From Nematostella vectensis (Eukaryota > Cnidaria > Anthozoa > Actiniaria > Edwardsiidae), in assembly GCF_932526225.1 (NCBI RefSeq), contig NC_064035.1, positions 19,395,969 to 19,459,968 of the forward strand: DNA of 64,000 nt, read 5' to 3'. Positions 24,801 to 38,639 of this stretch are shown in pieces. Within the stretch, counting starts at the first letter, position 1. Each line of letters opens with the position of its first letter. A program made the translations under genes and the position numbers. The notes under the pieces are model-generated. The model had not been told where the DNA came from. It ran no database searches and saw only the letters and a list, made by a program, of their open reading frames with translations.

Positions 24801-27800
24801 TTCTTCGAGAGGTCTTTTATGTAAAAATAAAATTGTAAATACATTGATGAAGGTTGACAGTAATGACCCATTTCAGCAAATTATTTAATTCTTAACACTT
24901 AATAGCACCAGCTTAAGGCCAGTTTACAGGAAATTAAATGCCTTTTCTTATTAGAAAAAGTTTTTTTTCAGTTCGGGATATTTAGAGAATTTAAAAGAAT
25001 ACTTTTGTGAGCTTTATGAGCGCAGCTCGAATACCCACTTAAATACTAATCACGACACATCAATCAGATATACCCTCTGGCTTATTCTATTCGTCGCTGT
25101 GATTTCCAAGCCTTGCTAAGGAACAATAACTTGAGAAACGTGCAAAAGTACTCTCTGCTCATTTGTAAACTCAGCTGAGTCAAACGTTGACATTTTTTAT
25201 AACATTCGCGATTCTTATTTTGTAAACAAATAAGAATTTGTAAAATACTTTCGCACCTGTATCAATACTAATATATATTTCCAAGTAAACAGTCAATAAT
25301 GGCTTTCCTACCTTTAATTGAAAACAATACTCTAACACCATAAAGAGTCGCCTATGGAGGATTCTTTTATAGAACGAAAGGACATATTTAATGCGAAAGT
25401 CTGCCATTATAGGGAAAAAATCACGGGAGTCGCCCAGTTTCTATAGCTGCACAGATAGCTTAACAGCCACGATAACTATAGCTGTGTTGACTCTTTTTTG
25501 CCTGTGGGCCGAGCAAGACACGTGGTGTCCAGCTTTGTAAACTGAACAAAACGGCTTACATAGGTGAATGTTTGTCAAACTACGCGAAATACAGCTTTGA
25601 TTGAACCAACCAGGGCCCCGTCACTTCGACCACTCAAGAAATCAACGAACCCTCGAAATTAACAGTGTCACTCTTACACAACTGATAACCCAGAGTTGCC
25701 GGAGTATTATTAAATTGTAACGGGAGTAGGGGTGAGTACATGCTTTTGCCTTTTAAGAGCTGTACGGTTATTGCTTAAAACATGTACTGTTTTATTTATT
25801 TTTGGACCGTTTATTGCCCTATTTGAACGCGCTAAATAGAATATTACCATTTTGATCAAATATAGTGTTCCTCTCCAATAAGACCGTTGCATGCTCTTTT
25901 TTATATAAAATCAAATCCCCTAGCCATGGTTATACATAAATCATTAGTTTCTTATTACTAGGATAACACGGTTACAAGGTGTGAAAAATAGTATTTAATT
26001 CAGAACAACCTCATCGTAATTTTATCGATTAGTTTAGTTTAGTTTTGAACAGAACCTAGACAAAAAAAAATCCCCTAGGGGGTGAATCAAAATGTTTTGG
26101 TTTCAAGGGGTTTCAAGATTCAGTGATGCATCGAAACATCTCCATGGTCAGGAAACAATATAGGATAACAGGTACCAACATTGAAACGTTACTTCAACCC
26201 GTACAGAAAACGTGTTAAGCTTGAAGTTACAACTAGCCTATCTCTCGTTGCCTTTGCGCTCAGCACGGAAGCCATAGGCGAGTACGAGACGTGCTGCTGC
26301 CTATGTTAAATACCTCCTGTGGTCATCTATTGAGGTTAGTAACTCAGACTCGCTTAAAAGATCTGTTGAGTCTATGCGAAACTACACATGTGGATAGTTA
26401 AGTAAGAAAGTAGAGGCCAAAAATGGTCAAATTTAAAAAACTTTGGAAAGAGATCTCGATTTTCAAAACTTGTCTTTGTTAAATGGGTGTCGTTATCAAT
26501 GTTTATGTACTATTATTTCTAAACAAAGTTAAATAGAAATGATTGAATGAATAGCTTTTGGTTAAAGAGGAGGAGGGCAAGCGAAAATAAGAATACAATC
26601 AGAGACTAGATAAACCTTTAACTTTGGAAACCCCACTCACGACGTCAAACACTTCTTCAGTCGCGATCATTATATACATTTTACTTTTACGAGATTGTTT
26701 TCTATTTTACACAAATTAGAACAATAAGACCTTTTCTTCTCAATAATTCATAGAGTTTACCCGTGAATTTCTTTTTGTACCTGCAATGAATAATAAGTTG
26801 GATGTAAAATCTAGATTTTGGAAGTACTAAAGTCAATATAAATGCCCTTCTGGGAATGCATTCAGCGCTTTCAAATAAAACCCCTCCAATGTTTAAATCA
26901 AAACAACCATTGAATAATAGTGCTTTGTTCTCATCTATTTCAAAATCATTTAAAGACGTGATAATGAGCGCTCGTTTTTTCATATCCTTCTCCAATTATT
27001 TGCTATATTAAAGTAAACAAGAAATTGCTACTTTTGCGAGCTGTTTTGCGACCAGTCGGCTAGAGAACAAAAGATGTGGCACAGAGAAAAGAAGAGACAA
27101 TTCAAGGTTTTAATAAGATCTTAATTTCGCAAAGACAAATATTCATTGCGCTTTTTGCTTGAGATACAAAATGCAATGATAACCAACTCGTTTCACATAA
27201 AGCTAACGGTTCTTGTGCACAAAGGGGGGAAGTCTCCCATATTGAGATCACTCTGCAAATAATTCGAACTAGTGGCGTCCGTCATTTGATGACATAATTC
27301 ACGCTTTATTTTAAAAACAGAAAACTTTCTTTCTTCAATAACAAAACTAATCCAAAATTCATTTCTAGTGTAGGTCTTTTTTCACTTTTTCTGGATCAGG
27401 GAAAATAGAATTCAAAATGCTTTTAGAAGTTTTACATTTGGGAAACGTGCGAATACTTATTTATTACAACACTTACTCCTATATACATCGAGTCGTTATA
27501 TTTGCCTAAGTTATTACAAAGTCGTTTTATAAGTTGTCTTAAGATACTACGAAATGGCAAAAAAATAATATTTCTCAAAACCGTTGCACCTCAGAGTCAA
27601 ATCACTTTTTATCAATGAAATCGATATTCAATTTTATAGCTTCGCCAAGAACTAATTTACGCCCCAAGATTTCAATATTGCGAAAAAAAAGGGCGACACA
27701 CAAGCAAACTATCAATTCGCCACTATGCGTTTCCTTTTAAATGAGTATTTAAACTCTATCGTTCTTACCGGCCAATTTCATAATGCAAAATAAGCATAAT

Positions 27801-28900
27801 CAGATCCCGGAAAAAGGTGGCTTTAGAACATTTGATGTTTGATCTAAATGTTTAGTGCATTTCGATGTTTTGCTTAAATGTCGAAAGGTTTTTCCCACTC
27901 TAACGAATGGGTGGTGGGTCTATTACGGTCTTTTTGAGACTAGAGTGTTTTCACTTTATTTTAAATGGCATACTACGGCTTAACCGTTTGACGTTTGTCG
28001 GGCATAATTTGTATTTGACAATTTTTTAATTGAGTTTTTGGGCGCTTTGGATGGTACTGTCAAATGAACATAATCAAAGATATTCACAAATGGATCGTGC
28101 TCAAGTTACCCCCTGGCAAGGACATAAAAATCAAATCGTGCAGGTAGTTTGGGGGATTTCTCTTTCCTTTTAGCAACATTTCCCCCATTCAATAAAAGAG
28201 GGAGCGAAAAAGTCGCTTGTAGTCCCACAAATAGCACGCGAGCAGGGCTCCAAACAATTTTAATTTGTATATAGCTTCTAGGTTATATATGTCGAGTAAT
28301 TGGAGGCTACCACGAAAAATGTGAGCCTTTATCGCGTACAAAAAAAACACAGAAAAACTGAAACGGGAACTATAGACTCGAGGCGAAAAGGTAAAGTATG
28401 GCTGAATGAAGCCAGCGTCACGCAGCCCATTGAGAGGCGGGGGCACTGTACTCCACCTGTCCATCTACCGTGTCTCAAATCTTCGACAACTTGACAATTG
28501 ACTTACTTAACTTATTAAGGAAGCAATTAAGAAAGAAATCTTCCTTCCGACATTAATGAAATTTCTCCCTTGGCGTTGACATTACTTTCAGCGCTCAAGA
28601 GCCTAGGGTAATAAATTTCAACCGAATAGAGGGTTTAGTTAGCGCCCTTGGAATTTCAAAAACATTAAACAATGTAGTTATAACGGAGCTCTACTTGTCC
28701 TATTCTTGCATGTAGTCCGGAAGTCGTGAGTGAAGCGTTTGAGACTCAACAAACACGGGTGTAATTCGAAACACAGGTTCACAACGCCTGCTGTATTGAA
28801 CTTAATTGAGATTCCTTGTGAATGTGCAACTAGAGGAGCATTTTTTGCTTTGTGGTCTGTGTATCACCGTACCGTGCGATGTTTCAGTCAGAATGCATTG
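18816..28900. other. Long gene-poor AT-rich region, part 1
   Basis: About 10 kb with no recognisable exon, RNA gene or clear repeat on either strand. Open frames are short and AT-driven. A minus-strand frame at 26702-26995 (97 codons, starting MEKDMKKRALIITSLNDF) is the longest and is unrecognised. Unlike the flanks, this part shows few obvious transposon ends. Confidence 0.6.
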
Positions 28901-31900
28901 CGCGCCTCGTAACGTGACTAGGGTGCTACTAGCCACGCCTGACTTCACGCCGCCTTAGATTAACAACAGCGCTTAAATAGTACACAAGACAACAGTACGC
29001 AGTACACGATAACGGCCGACAAAGTACGAACACTGCTCCCACAGGTAAGAACAGCACCAGGATCTTTATTTGCTACCAGACATGAATACACCAAGCGAAA
29101 CATGACTCTCGTATGATACTAGCTACCTTAGAGTAATGGTAAGAGATGCGTCTTTTATCTATTTCATACTTAGATTGTGATTTCCAATCATAATTTCAAA
29201 TTTTACTATAAGTTATATAGCGGAGTTAACGACCGGTTATCAATTGACTTCTTAAATGGGATGCTTAATAGTTTAAAGGCAGTATGTTTGGTAAAGTACT
29301 GTTAGTGGGAACTTGAAGGAGTTGGGACTTATCCACCGACAGCGTACGTAATGCCATAAACCACTCAAAAACCACCGCATGATCGGCAAAACTTATATCG
29401 GTAAAGCGCATCGCACGAGAAAAAATGAAAAGGAAATAAAAAGATACATCTCTCGATAAAATAATATTTCCAGAGAGGCATCATAATCCGTGTAACAAGT
29501 TTGCGTGCTAAATTCAGAGCAACGCATAGGTTTAAGGGAGGTAGCGGACTGAAGCAGCTCTAGATCACGCAGAGATCTTTAACACAGTGGGGAACTGAAC
29601 CGGCCTCACTCTGTTAATGATTCACGTTTTGATGTAAAGACCCACCGTCACTCCAGACTGAAGACTGTGTTTATGTTCGTAACGTGACGACACAAACAAA
29701 ATGTAACGGTGTTACACAACTAGTGAAATCACGGTACAGGTAAGAAATGAACATTCCGACAGCTTTATGTAGCGTGAACTATTTTAGAAACGAATAACCC
29801 TAGTTCAAAGCTCTCTTTTGTCAGCTAGAGAATACTTTTTGTATTTGTCAAGAGGCAAGTTTCCGAGTGCATAAAGCGGTTGACAATAGGAGTTGTGCTT
29901 GGGAAACAGACCACGAAACCAGTCGAAACGCATAAAGCACGTAGCTCACGAGAGCTTTTCACACCGAGAAGAGTTCACTTGTAGCGTTCTGTGCTTATAG
30001 CGCGGCAACGGCGTGAAAAGACGAGTCGTGCCTTCGAGGCGTAACATTCTGATTAATCTCCCCCGAGCTATCTTACCACCATCTCCTAAACATGATAACG
30101 AGTTTTGTAATGAAATAATTTGAGTTTCTCGCGTGGAAATTGTGAACGTATTTAGTCTAGGCCAGAGGACCCGGCTTGACTCTTGTCTTGTCACCAATCG
30201 GTGTCACAAGCGATACAAATTAGCCCCACCAGTGGTTCACAAACTATTTTCCCTTGGACCGAAAGCTCTTCGCACTGAAACACGCTCTCAACGCTAAGGT
30301 ACAATCACTCAATAAGTAAGATGTAATCGTTACTCGCACGTGTACATTACAGTTCTCAATTCTTTATAAGTTTTTTTTAGGTAATTTTCCAGTCGCGCGA
30401 GAAAAAAAGGCTAAATAGGTTTTTTACACCTTCAAGGATTGTTTGGGGTAGTTTCTAACCCGCAAAGACTGCCCGCCATACTTCCTTTTTTACCAAATTA
30501 AATAAATTCGGTAGCTACGAGAAGCTGTGCAAACAGAACGTTCGATCTTAATGAATTTCTTCGGGAATAATTGAAAAAGTCCTATTTGTCCTATGTATGC
30601 GAATTTCTTAAGAGCTCAGTCTTGAGCTAGTTCTTGTGACTTTTTGAAACCTCTCTGGAGAATTTTTAAGACAAAATTTCTGGAAGTGAAGACGGGAAAA
30701 TGATAACTTTTCACATGAAAAATAGAAGGAGGCAAAGGATGGTAAGATAACTCTTCCATTACTGCTTATTTATTGATGCCAGCCATTCGATATATAGTAT
30801 GCGGACTGACATAAATCAATAGCAAACAACGATCAACTCCAATTTCCCCTAGAAGCATGGGATAAATGACCTTTAGCTCTGGCAAAATAAATGAATTTCA
30901 GATCTATACTTTTTTGTTTTCTCTTTATATCATGCGTAAGTCATACGTTATCGTACATATTCTTGGTCAAAGATTTTAAAATTTCATCACATTGACATTT
31001 CTCAAGCTTAAACGACGTTTACCAGAATTTCAAATGTGTTTTTTACTCTTTTTTTTTTTCTAAAACCGCCTTTACTAACGAAAAGTCCATATTTGCCGAG
31101 CAACGTTAACAATGTGATCCAAAAACTGGACGAACTCTACGCCCCTTGTGACAAATTTGGGGAAAAGCAGAAAAGAAAATTGTGTTTAAATAAATAATTA
31201 CAAACTAGGCAGACATGGAGGCTTTTCCTATCAAGTACACAAGGCTATGTAATTTGTCTTTCTTCTTTCGCGACTCATAGAACTGTTTGAAAGCTCCCTA
31301 GTGGGAGTGTCATGCATCTCACTTAGGAATGTAAAATACGTTTTTTAGGGCACGCTCGGCATACTGCTTATACCCCATTGTACGTCAGTTGAGAAGCTTT
31401 GACAGCATTACCACGAATCGCATTTCGAATATGATTTTCTAGTGCAGAATTGGTTAAACGTCTTCTAGTTCGGTTATCTTTCCCAAGCTGATAAACTTCC
31501 TAGCTATCATTAAGCCTGTTTATTCTAATTCCTCTCGTTTCAATGGAATCTTGGGAGTTCGCTTGAATATTTTTGCTGATAAAAACATTTGTTGCCCCGA
31601 GGCTTAAGAAAAGAGTGGAGTTAACGTTAAAGAGAAAGCGCACCCGCTTTTTTCCTAATCCTTGCCGGCTTGTGTAAGAAAACTTGAAATCATCTCACGT
31701 GGAATAGCGGCTAACTGAAAGAAACCGCGTTTTGCGCGCAGATAAAACGCCAAGCTTTTTCTATCGAAGCGTCTTAATGTTTCCTTACTTAAAACACATA
31801 CTCCAATTCTTAAAATGTACAAGTTTCGTGTTAACTATCTTTCTTTGTAGTACAACGCATTTCAACAATGAAACTTTTTTTTCGATGATGTAATTCAAGA

Positions 31901-34900
31901 AATAACACTCTTGCCACGTTCGGTTAATATTAATAACTGACTAGTGCTAGTTTTAGAAACATCGAAAAGAGTGAGACAAGAATGAAAGCGGCCCGATTTG
32001 CGAAGGACTGGAAAAAAAAAAACCCTTGTCCACTCTCATTCATTGCGCAGCTTGAATTAGCATCTCTAAGCGAACCAACAAAGTATGGCGAGAGGCCAAG
32101 CTTTTGTCAAAAGAAGTCGCGCACTAAATGCCTTCTTAATTTTTTAATACGTTTATCCTGTCATGCATGGAGACTGTTGGGCAACTTCATTAAGCATTAA
32201 CGTGAACTTAAGCTTTTGAAACAAGCTCATTATACCGTGTAAGTCTTGTGTTAAGCAAGCACTACACAGAGACGAAATATACATTACAAAATCAAGTAAA
32301 AGATAACATAGGTCCTGAGCGAGCATCTGTATGAACTGAATCGAACTTTGCTCTCAGCAGGTCTTTCTAAAGATTTATTTTCAATTTTGTCTCTGTTATT
32401 TGCTTGTTGTTCTAAACCGAAATGACAGAGTAAAGTCACTTAATAGACAGCCCCTACATGGCAGCGTCTAGGCGCATAAGGGGGCGATCATAAAAAATAG
32501 GCATTGCGTACCTGCTTACAACTTTTTCCGTATTGTTGATGACTAGCTTCCTGCGAGGAAAATGAAAGAAAAATGAAAAAAGCAGTCGAAGAAAAATAAA
32601 TTGAGTACCATCATAAACAGGAATTATAAAATAGTAAAATTATAATGGACAAAACAGTGACATTTATTGATGAAATGCTGGAAGCGATGAAAATAAGACT
32701 TTTCCATTTATCTCTATATAAAATTACGATGATACAGCAGGGTTACAATGATTTTTATCACAAGTTTGCTTTTTCTTTTTCTTTATTATCTGAATTGTAT
32801 TTCATGGAACATGTAAATGAAAAATCACTCCAAAGGTTTGGTTAACTCGGTTTAATAAATTGTAACTCGATAAACTTGGGTATGCTCTGTTTACTCAAAC
32901 AAAATGTTATACTTGCTTCCTTTTAAATACGCACAGTGAAAACGATGTTGTTTGCAAAATCCGGATTATAATACTATCGAAACGCAATCAAATGAAACGG
33001 TAGAAATCTTTCAAAATATCATTTGCGATTTTTCGGCTTTTAGGCCTGAAGCTATGCGGGCGCAAAACAACGGTCAAGAAGTAGACAGTTTTTTTTGTTG
33101 TTTTGTGCACCAAAATGCACCTGCAGTCTGTGTCAACATTAGTGTGACCCAGCTTCGGATTTCAGCGTAGATGTATTGCTCTATCCGACATCTTCTTTAT
33201 AATAGCCTTCTATAAAACGAATAATTTACCTAACGAAGTGTAAGTCACAAAGGTAGATTATATGAGTAGGTTTTGTTAATGCGCTTGTGTGCTAATTAAC
33301 AAAAAGCAACTCGGCAATCGACTATAACATTTTTATGAATTTTAGTTATCTTTGTCAAAAAGAACAGGTAAATTAAAAAAACGCTCACAATGCATCACCT
33401 ATATTTGTCATCTCCGCGACAGATTACAGCGCGATTAAATTAATTTAACCCTTTCACAAAAAGGCTACTTTAATTAATAAAGACAAGGAAAAAGAGAAAA
33501 GGGAACGAGAATCGCGAACTCTTGTCTTTGCACAGTAACACTGTAGTGGTGATAAATTGACACGAGTACGAAGCGCTACCCGAGACTATGTCAACAGATT
33601 CGAGTTGGCGGATCGATCATCCAGTCTTATTATGTTTATCTTAGGCAAGAAAACTAGTTAATTATATCCAAAAGACATTTACACAAACTCCGCGTTAAGT
33701 ACGTATTATTGGCGCATTCGATGCACTAGTGGAATAATAATCTTTTTTTGGAAACCATGTTGATTCTCTAACTAGCGATAATTGAATTATCTAAAACGGA
33801 ACTGCAGGCTAGAAATGGCAGTAGCTTTTATGAGAAAAATCGGGCTTCATTGCGAATGCGCGCTGAATGCCAAATATCTCAGATTACATGAATGAAATAG
33901 CAAGTACTGGCTTTTCATGAGAAATTAACCATGAACGACTGACTCAGACAAACAAGGTGACACTATATGAAAGCTTTCAAAGGCATTATGGTTAATTTCC
34001 ATTCATCATTTTAAGTATCAATGGCGATAACTGTGGTTAATACCAAGCTCATCGGAAAATAAATAACAGTTGTATTGTAGAAACATTTTAGAAGTCAGAA
34101 AAGGCAGTCAAGAGAGCAAAAGACGCGGCTCTGTGACAAAGCACTTTTCGATTCACCTGTCCTAACCACCCGTCGCGCTGTTGAAAACGCTTTCTAAAAA
34201 GTTAAACTTTGTTTTCAGTATCGCAACACGAGCTCCACAATCTAAAGAGTTTAAAAGACCGCGGACAGTGGGAGTTTTTTGTGCGCAAAAACGGCATGAC
34301 AAAAAAAATTTGCCGTCCCCGCGGAGATCCATTTTTACAGGAAAGCAAACATCCAACATCAATAACAAAGTTTGTTAAGTTAATACCGATTGTCCAGTGC
34401 ATTAAGACACTCAACAAGTTCATTACTCAGTTCGGCTACAAGACGTACGGGTATAGCGAGTCTGACATCATGTGTCTAACTAGCTTTTACCGTTTTGGCT
34501 AGCTTCACCTGCATTTTCGCTTTCTGCTACTTAATACTGCTGAAAAACGTCATATTTGGTTAACGGCATAGACCGGGCACCTGCTGACGGGCTGTAATGC
34601 AATGCGCCCGCATGGGAGGCCGCACAAACTACTCAATTGGGAGCTTTTAAAAAGAAACCAATATTTAGTAATTTGAGTCAGTCCGTTGGGGCAGTCTCAA
34701 GGGGCACTTACAACTCGGGATAACACCGTACTACAGCAAAACGTATGTATCTGCTAGCAAATACTAACTTAACCCAACTAGCCAATTCGCACGCATTACG
34801 CAAGATATACCTTGTGTGTTTACCGAACATTTTAATAGGTTACTGCTCTGATTACATTTGTGGGACTGACTATCTGACTGTCTATTTTGTGAGATTAACT

Positions 34901-35776
34901 AAGTAGTCTTCCATGCTTATCTTAGATCGTATGTCTTAGATCTGTGACTGTGAACAAAAGTTCAATATTCTTAATGTTTCGTGTTTTTTTTTTTTTTTTA
35001 CAAAACATAGTCTATTGCAACATAAAAGTAATGTCTGGTCTTACATTGCAAAAGTCGTTCTTAATCACTTCGATAACTTTTTTCATACCATCTGATAGCA
35101 TCTCTAGATAACACGATAGTGTACTATGAATAATTAAAACTGGTACGAATTAAAATGGAGTATTTTCAAAGAACACCTCTAACATGCTTCTGAACCACCT
35201 TTGGAGAACAGGTATTTTGTAGCTTGGCTTTAGCCTTGGGCTAAGGTCGCTTGCTAGCAACCTAAGTGGCAGCTATTGTCATCACATACCTGTCACTTTT
35301 CATGTCCCATTAGTGCGCCTGTAAGACGTTATAAATGACGGGCAAGTCGAGGTCTTGAATTAACACAAAAAGAGCAAACCACCAGCGCAGTCCTAGCTTT
35401 TCGATGAAGGGGGTTTGGCTCGGTGACAAATGGCTTTTTGTCAGCCCAAAGGGGGGGGGGGGGGGGGGGTTTAACCCCCTAAAACCTCCTCCTAAACGGC
35501 TACTGCAATAAACCATACAAAAACAACAGAGCTCGGCACGCAAATGACAAACTATGAATAACAGATATTGCGAATTCAATGTCAGGAACATGTTTTAAAA
35601 TAAACTGTCAAATAGTCAGATGAAGATGAAATTTATGTCATTTATTGATGTCATCTGCTAAACGAAGTTTCATGACTCCTCGCGCTAATTTGTGTCCTGG
35701 TTTCCACCAGGTGATGTGGCAATGTACGCAACATAGTTATTGCCATTCTAAATTCTAATCGTTTTCACATCTACAG
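28901..35776. other. Long gene-poor region, part 2, upstream of the DMRT gene
   Basis: No coding exon seen. Two strong donor-like sites follow possible non-coding exons on the plus strand: CCCACAG/GTAAGA near 29044 and GTACAG/GTAAGA near 29738. Either could be a 5' UTR exon of the DMRT gene, whose coding exon starts at a good splice acceptor. A GC-rich poly-G repeat is at about 35400-35520. Confidence 0.4.
35400..35520. repeat. Interspersed repeat with poly-G tract
   Basis: A run of about 19 G residues (near 35451-35469) is followed by TTTAACCCCCTAAAACCTCC and a GGCTACTGC end, matching the tail of the repeat around 12440-12500. Confidence 0.5.
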
Positions 35777-35789
35777 ATAACGTAGAAGA

Positions 35790-37515
35790 ATGAGTGAGAC
35801 ATCCACATCACCCGTAGAATCACCAGAGGGTGAAGAAGGCAGCCAGCACCACAGGGTTCCCAAGTGTGCTCGCTGCCGCAGCCATGGCACGGTGTCGTGG
35901 CTAAAGGGCCACAAGCACTACTGCAGATGGCGCGACTGCACGTGTTCTAAGTGTCAACTGATCACCGAGCGACAGCGCGTGACGGCCGCGCGCGTCGCTA
36001 TACTCCGGCAGCAGAGGAAGAGCGCAGAGTTACGTGAGAAGTATCAACGAGAGATGGAAAACGTGCGTCTTAGTTACTCCATGGTGTTCCCGAGATCGGG
36101 CATTCCGGCCTTTCCACACCACCACATGCATCACTCACTTGCGCAGGCGCACTACGACGAGAGGATACGCCAGGCGTACGCCCTCAGGGAGCAAGGTAAG
36201 ACGTCCCACATGGAATACGAGCAACAAACAATGTAAGCCGCTAAGCAACCAAAAACAATCAAGTGTTCTAGAATCGAACATCAGATGTTGGAAGACTCCA
36301 GTAGGCATACAAATAACCTCATTCCGCTATTAGTGAAAGTCAAGTAACAAAGAAATTTCTATTTTTTTTCGCAGTCCTAATGTGCTTTATTGCTTTAAGG
36401 CTTTTTCTTTGAGTCAGGATTCACGCAGCGCTTGCATTAGGCTAAGTTATGTTTATAATATACAGCACGGCCCCGATCCTCAAAGCGCTTCCTGGCGCTT
36501 TGTTTTATTCGTTTTGTTGTTTAACTTATCCACCCACATCCCGTACTTTTGGTCCCTTTTCTCATAGTCATCATTGCGACATCTAATTTTTCAACCATGC
36601 AATTAATATAAGAAACCGACACAAAAACCTTTTGTCCCAGCGCCCAAACACTACCTTTAATCGGGTTATCTAACATGCTGTTTCTCTATGTCTCAAGGGC
36701 TTGAAATAAATCGCAAGCGTTGTAGCTCCTACTCCGAGGAGGAAGATTCTGCCCCTTCACCAAAGAGACGAGCATCTACGCCAGAAGTACGCGTGAAGGA
36801 GGAACCAGTCGACCGCCCTGCGAGCCCCCAACAGCATTCAGCACCGGCTAGTCCAGCGAGAGAAGAAAAGGAGAGAAAATCTACGCCTGTTCGTGAACCA
36901 CTCAACTTAACGAGGAATTTTCCATTCGAAGATGTCCCGCCCCGAGGTCGAGTGGACAGTGGGTCGGACAGGACATCCCCCGACCGACCACACCCAATAC
37001 AGCTCCTTTCCAAGATCTTCCCAAGTCACAGCCACAGCACTCTAGATCTCATTCTTAAAGGCTGTCGGGGAAGTGTAGTGGAAGCCATTGAGTGTATTCT
37101 ATCAACGCAAGATCCGCGCAGGGGTGGCCTTAGCTGTGCGTCCATGGCAGCCATCAAGGCAGCTGGTCTCAGTGGCTGCATTACCACAATGGCGCACACA
37201 TCACCATTTTTACACGCTCCCATAGCGCGTGCCCCAATAGCACGACCGCTGCCCACGTCACCAGCGTGCTCCACCAGCCGCATCTACACACCATCGCCAC
37301 TTCCGCCACCTCTCCTCAAAGCCAAGTCTGAGCCGCACTATAGGCCACCGGTGTTTTCACCACCCGGCGCCTGTTCTCTGCCCGGCTTGACTGGCGAAAG
37401 ATCTAACTTTAGTCTGCTCTCCAAATACTGTACACTGTGCGGACACAGGGTTCTTTCATCGGACAAATTCTGCGCGCAATGCGGAAGGGCCGTAAGCATG
37501 GCTAGCCCTGTCTGA
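35790..37515 (+). CDS. DMRT transcription factor with DM and DMA domains, two coding exons
   Basis: Exons 35790-36195 and 36698-37515 join in phase 1 and encode 407 residues. The DM domain (about residues 24-75) shows the intertwined zinc pattern: [25 protein letters not shown], then the recognition helix [19 protein letters not shown] domain lies at about residues 230-272 ([16 protein letters not shown], then [20 protein letters not shown]). This pairing is typical of the DMRT3/4/5 (DMRTA) class. The linker is Ser/Pro/Glu-rich. The C-terminus ends in a small CxxC...CxxC motif, [21 protein letters not shown] proteins bind DNA in the minor groove and act in sex or neural development. A strong acceptor (CATCTACAG at 35768-35776) 13 bases before the ATG shows that the 5' UTR is spliced. 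A polyadenylation hexamer is at 37711-37716. Class assignment is good; exact orthology is open. Confidence 0.92.
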
Positions 37516-37725
37516 ACTAAATAACTGGTCTAGTGTGTACCGGGCCTAAAGTGTAGCTAGCCCTGTCTAAACTAAACAACCGCTGCAGTCGCAAAGGCAA
37601 ATCGTTGAACATTGTATTCTGTAAATATTACGTATTGCCCATTGGCATTAAAAGCATTATAAGAAATCAATGGTTCTCTACAAATATACCATTATGATCA
37701 CACGACTAAAAATAAATTCTATTAC
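37516..37725 (+). other. Probable 3' UTR of the DMRT gene
   Basis: AT-rich sequence after the TGA with AATAAA at 37711-37716. The segment GGGCCTAAAGTGTAGCTAGC echoes the stop-codon region (a short AGCCCTGTCTRAACTAAA duplication at about 37502 and 37559). Confidence 0.5.
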
Positions 37726-38390
37726 AAAGGGATTCTTTTAAAGAACGATGTTAAAATATACTCCGTTGATGACTAATCTGAATAGCAGTTTGACTCCTCT
37801 CGGAAGAAGCAAACATAACTGAAAGCCTGAATTTTTATAAATCCATCTGGTAAGAATTTTATTCAAGTTAAGGAATATTATACATTTTATGAGTAGAAAT
37901 ATACGAAAGAGACATAAGTACATTCTTTATAAAAAACACACAGAAGCTAAACTTCATTAAATGATGATAATATAAGTTTTGTGTTGTTTTAAGTGGCGAA
38001 TTTAATGGTTAGATTAAGTATATATATTGGGGACAAGGTCCATGGCAAAGAATAAAAATACAATAATTTCTATGACGTAAAGAGTTTTTTTTTCCAAGCG
38101 CTTTCAATCGAGACTAAATCAGCTAACGCTATCAGAAATATCCACGGGACATTCCAAGTTTGGTGGACGAAAAAGGAAGAATCGATCTTCAGAGTGCGAA
38201 ACAATAAAGGTTTGTGTACGCCATCTCAATGGAGTTCGGGATTTCTTTATCCTTAGCACCCGGAAAAGTCCAAGTTAGAATAAGAGAATTATTAAGGGGT
38301 CCTACCCCCTTTTTCGTCATACAATCAACAAGAATATGAATACAAGTCAACTAGAAGTTGTTTTTTTAACACATGTATCACCCTAATACA
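37726..38390. other. Intergenic, nothing recognised
   Basis: AT-rich, no exon or repeat boundary identified. Confidence 0.5.
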
Positions 38391-38639
38391 TTAAAGCCGC
38401 ATTGTCACCAGTTTACTTCCGGAGGTCCGACGGAAACCTCAACCGTTAAAAGACAATCTACTAGAATCCGAGATATTTAACAGGCCATCCACTCTAAATT
38501 ATCAATCACATCCTCAAAGAAACTTTCAATAGACACAATGCTTTCAATATTTTGAAATATTTTTCGCGTTTTCCGTTAAAAATCATCGGAGATTGTTACG
38601 TAATCGACCGGAAGTAAACTGGTGACAATGCGGCTTTAA
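38391..38639. mobile_element. TTAA-flanked MITE, family B copy 2
   Basis: 249 bp, bordered on both sides by TTAA, with inverted ends AGCCGCATTGTCACCAGTTT and its reverse complement. The inside matches the copy at 8659-8912 in reverse orientation, with a few substitutions and short indels. Confidence 0.85.

Noticed and set aside
26702-26995. 97-codon minus-strand frame in the gene-poor region
   Set aside because: No recognisable domain; composition follows the AT-rich background; no splice or promoter context.
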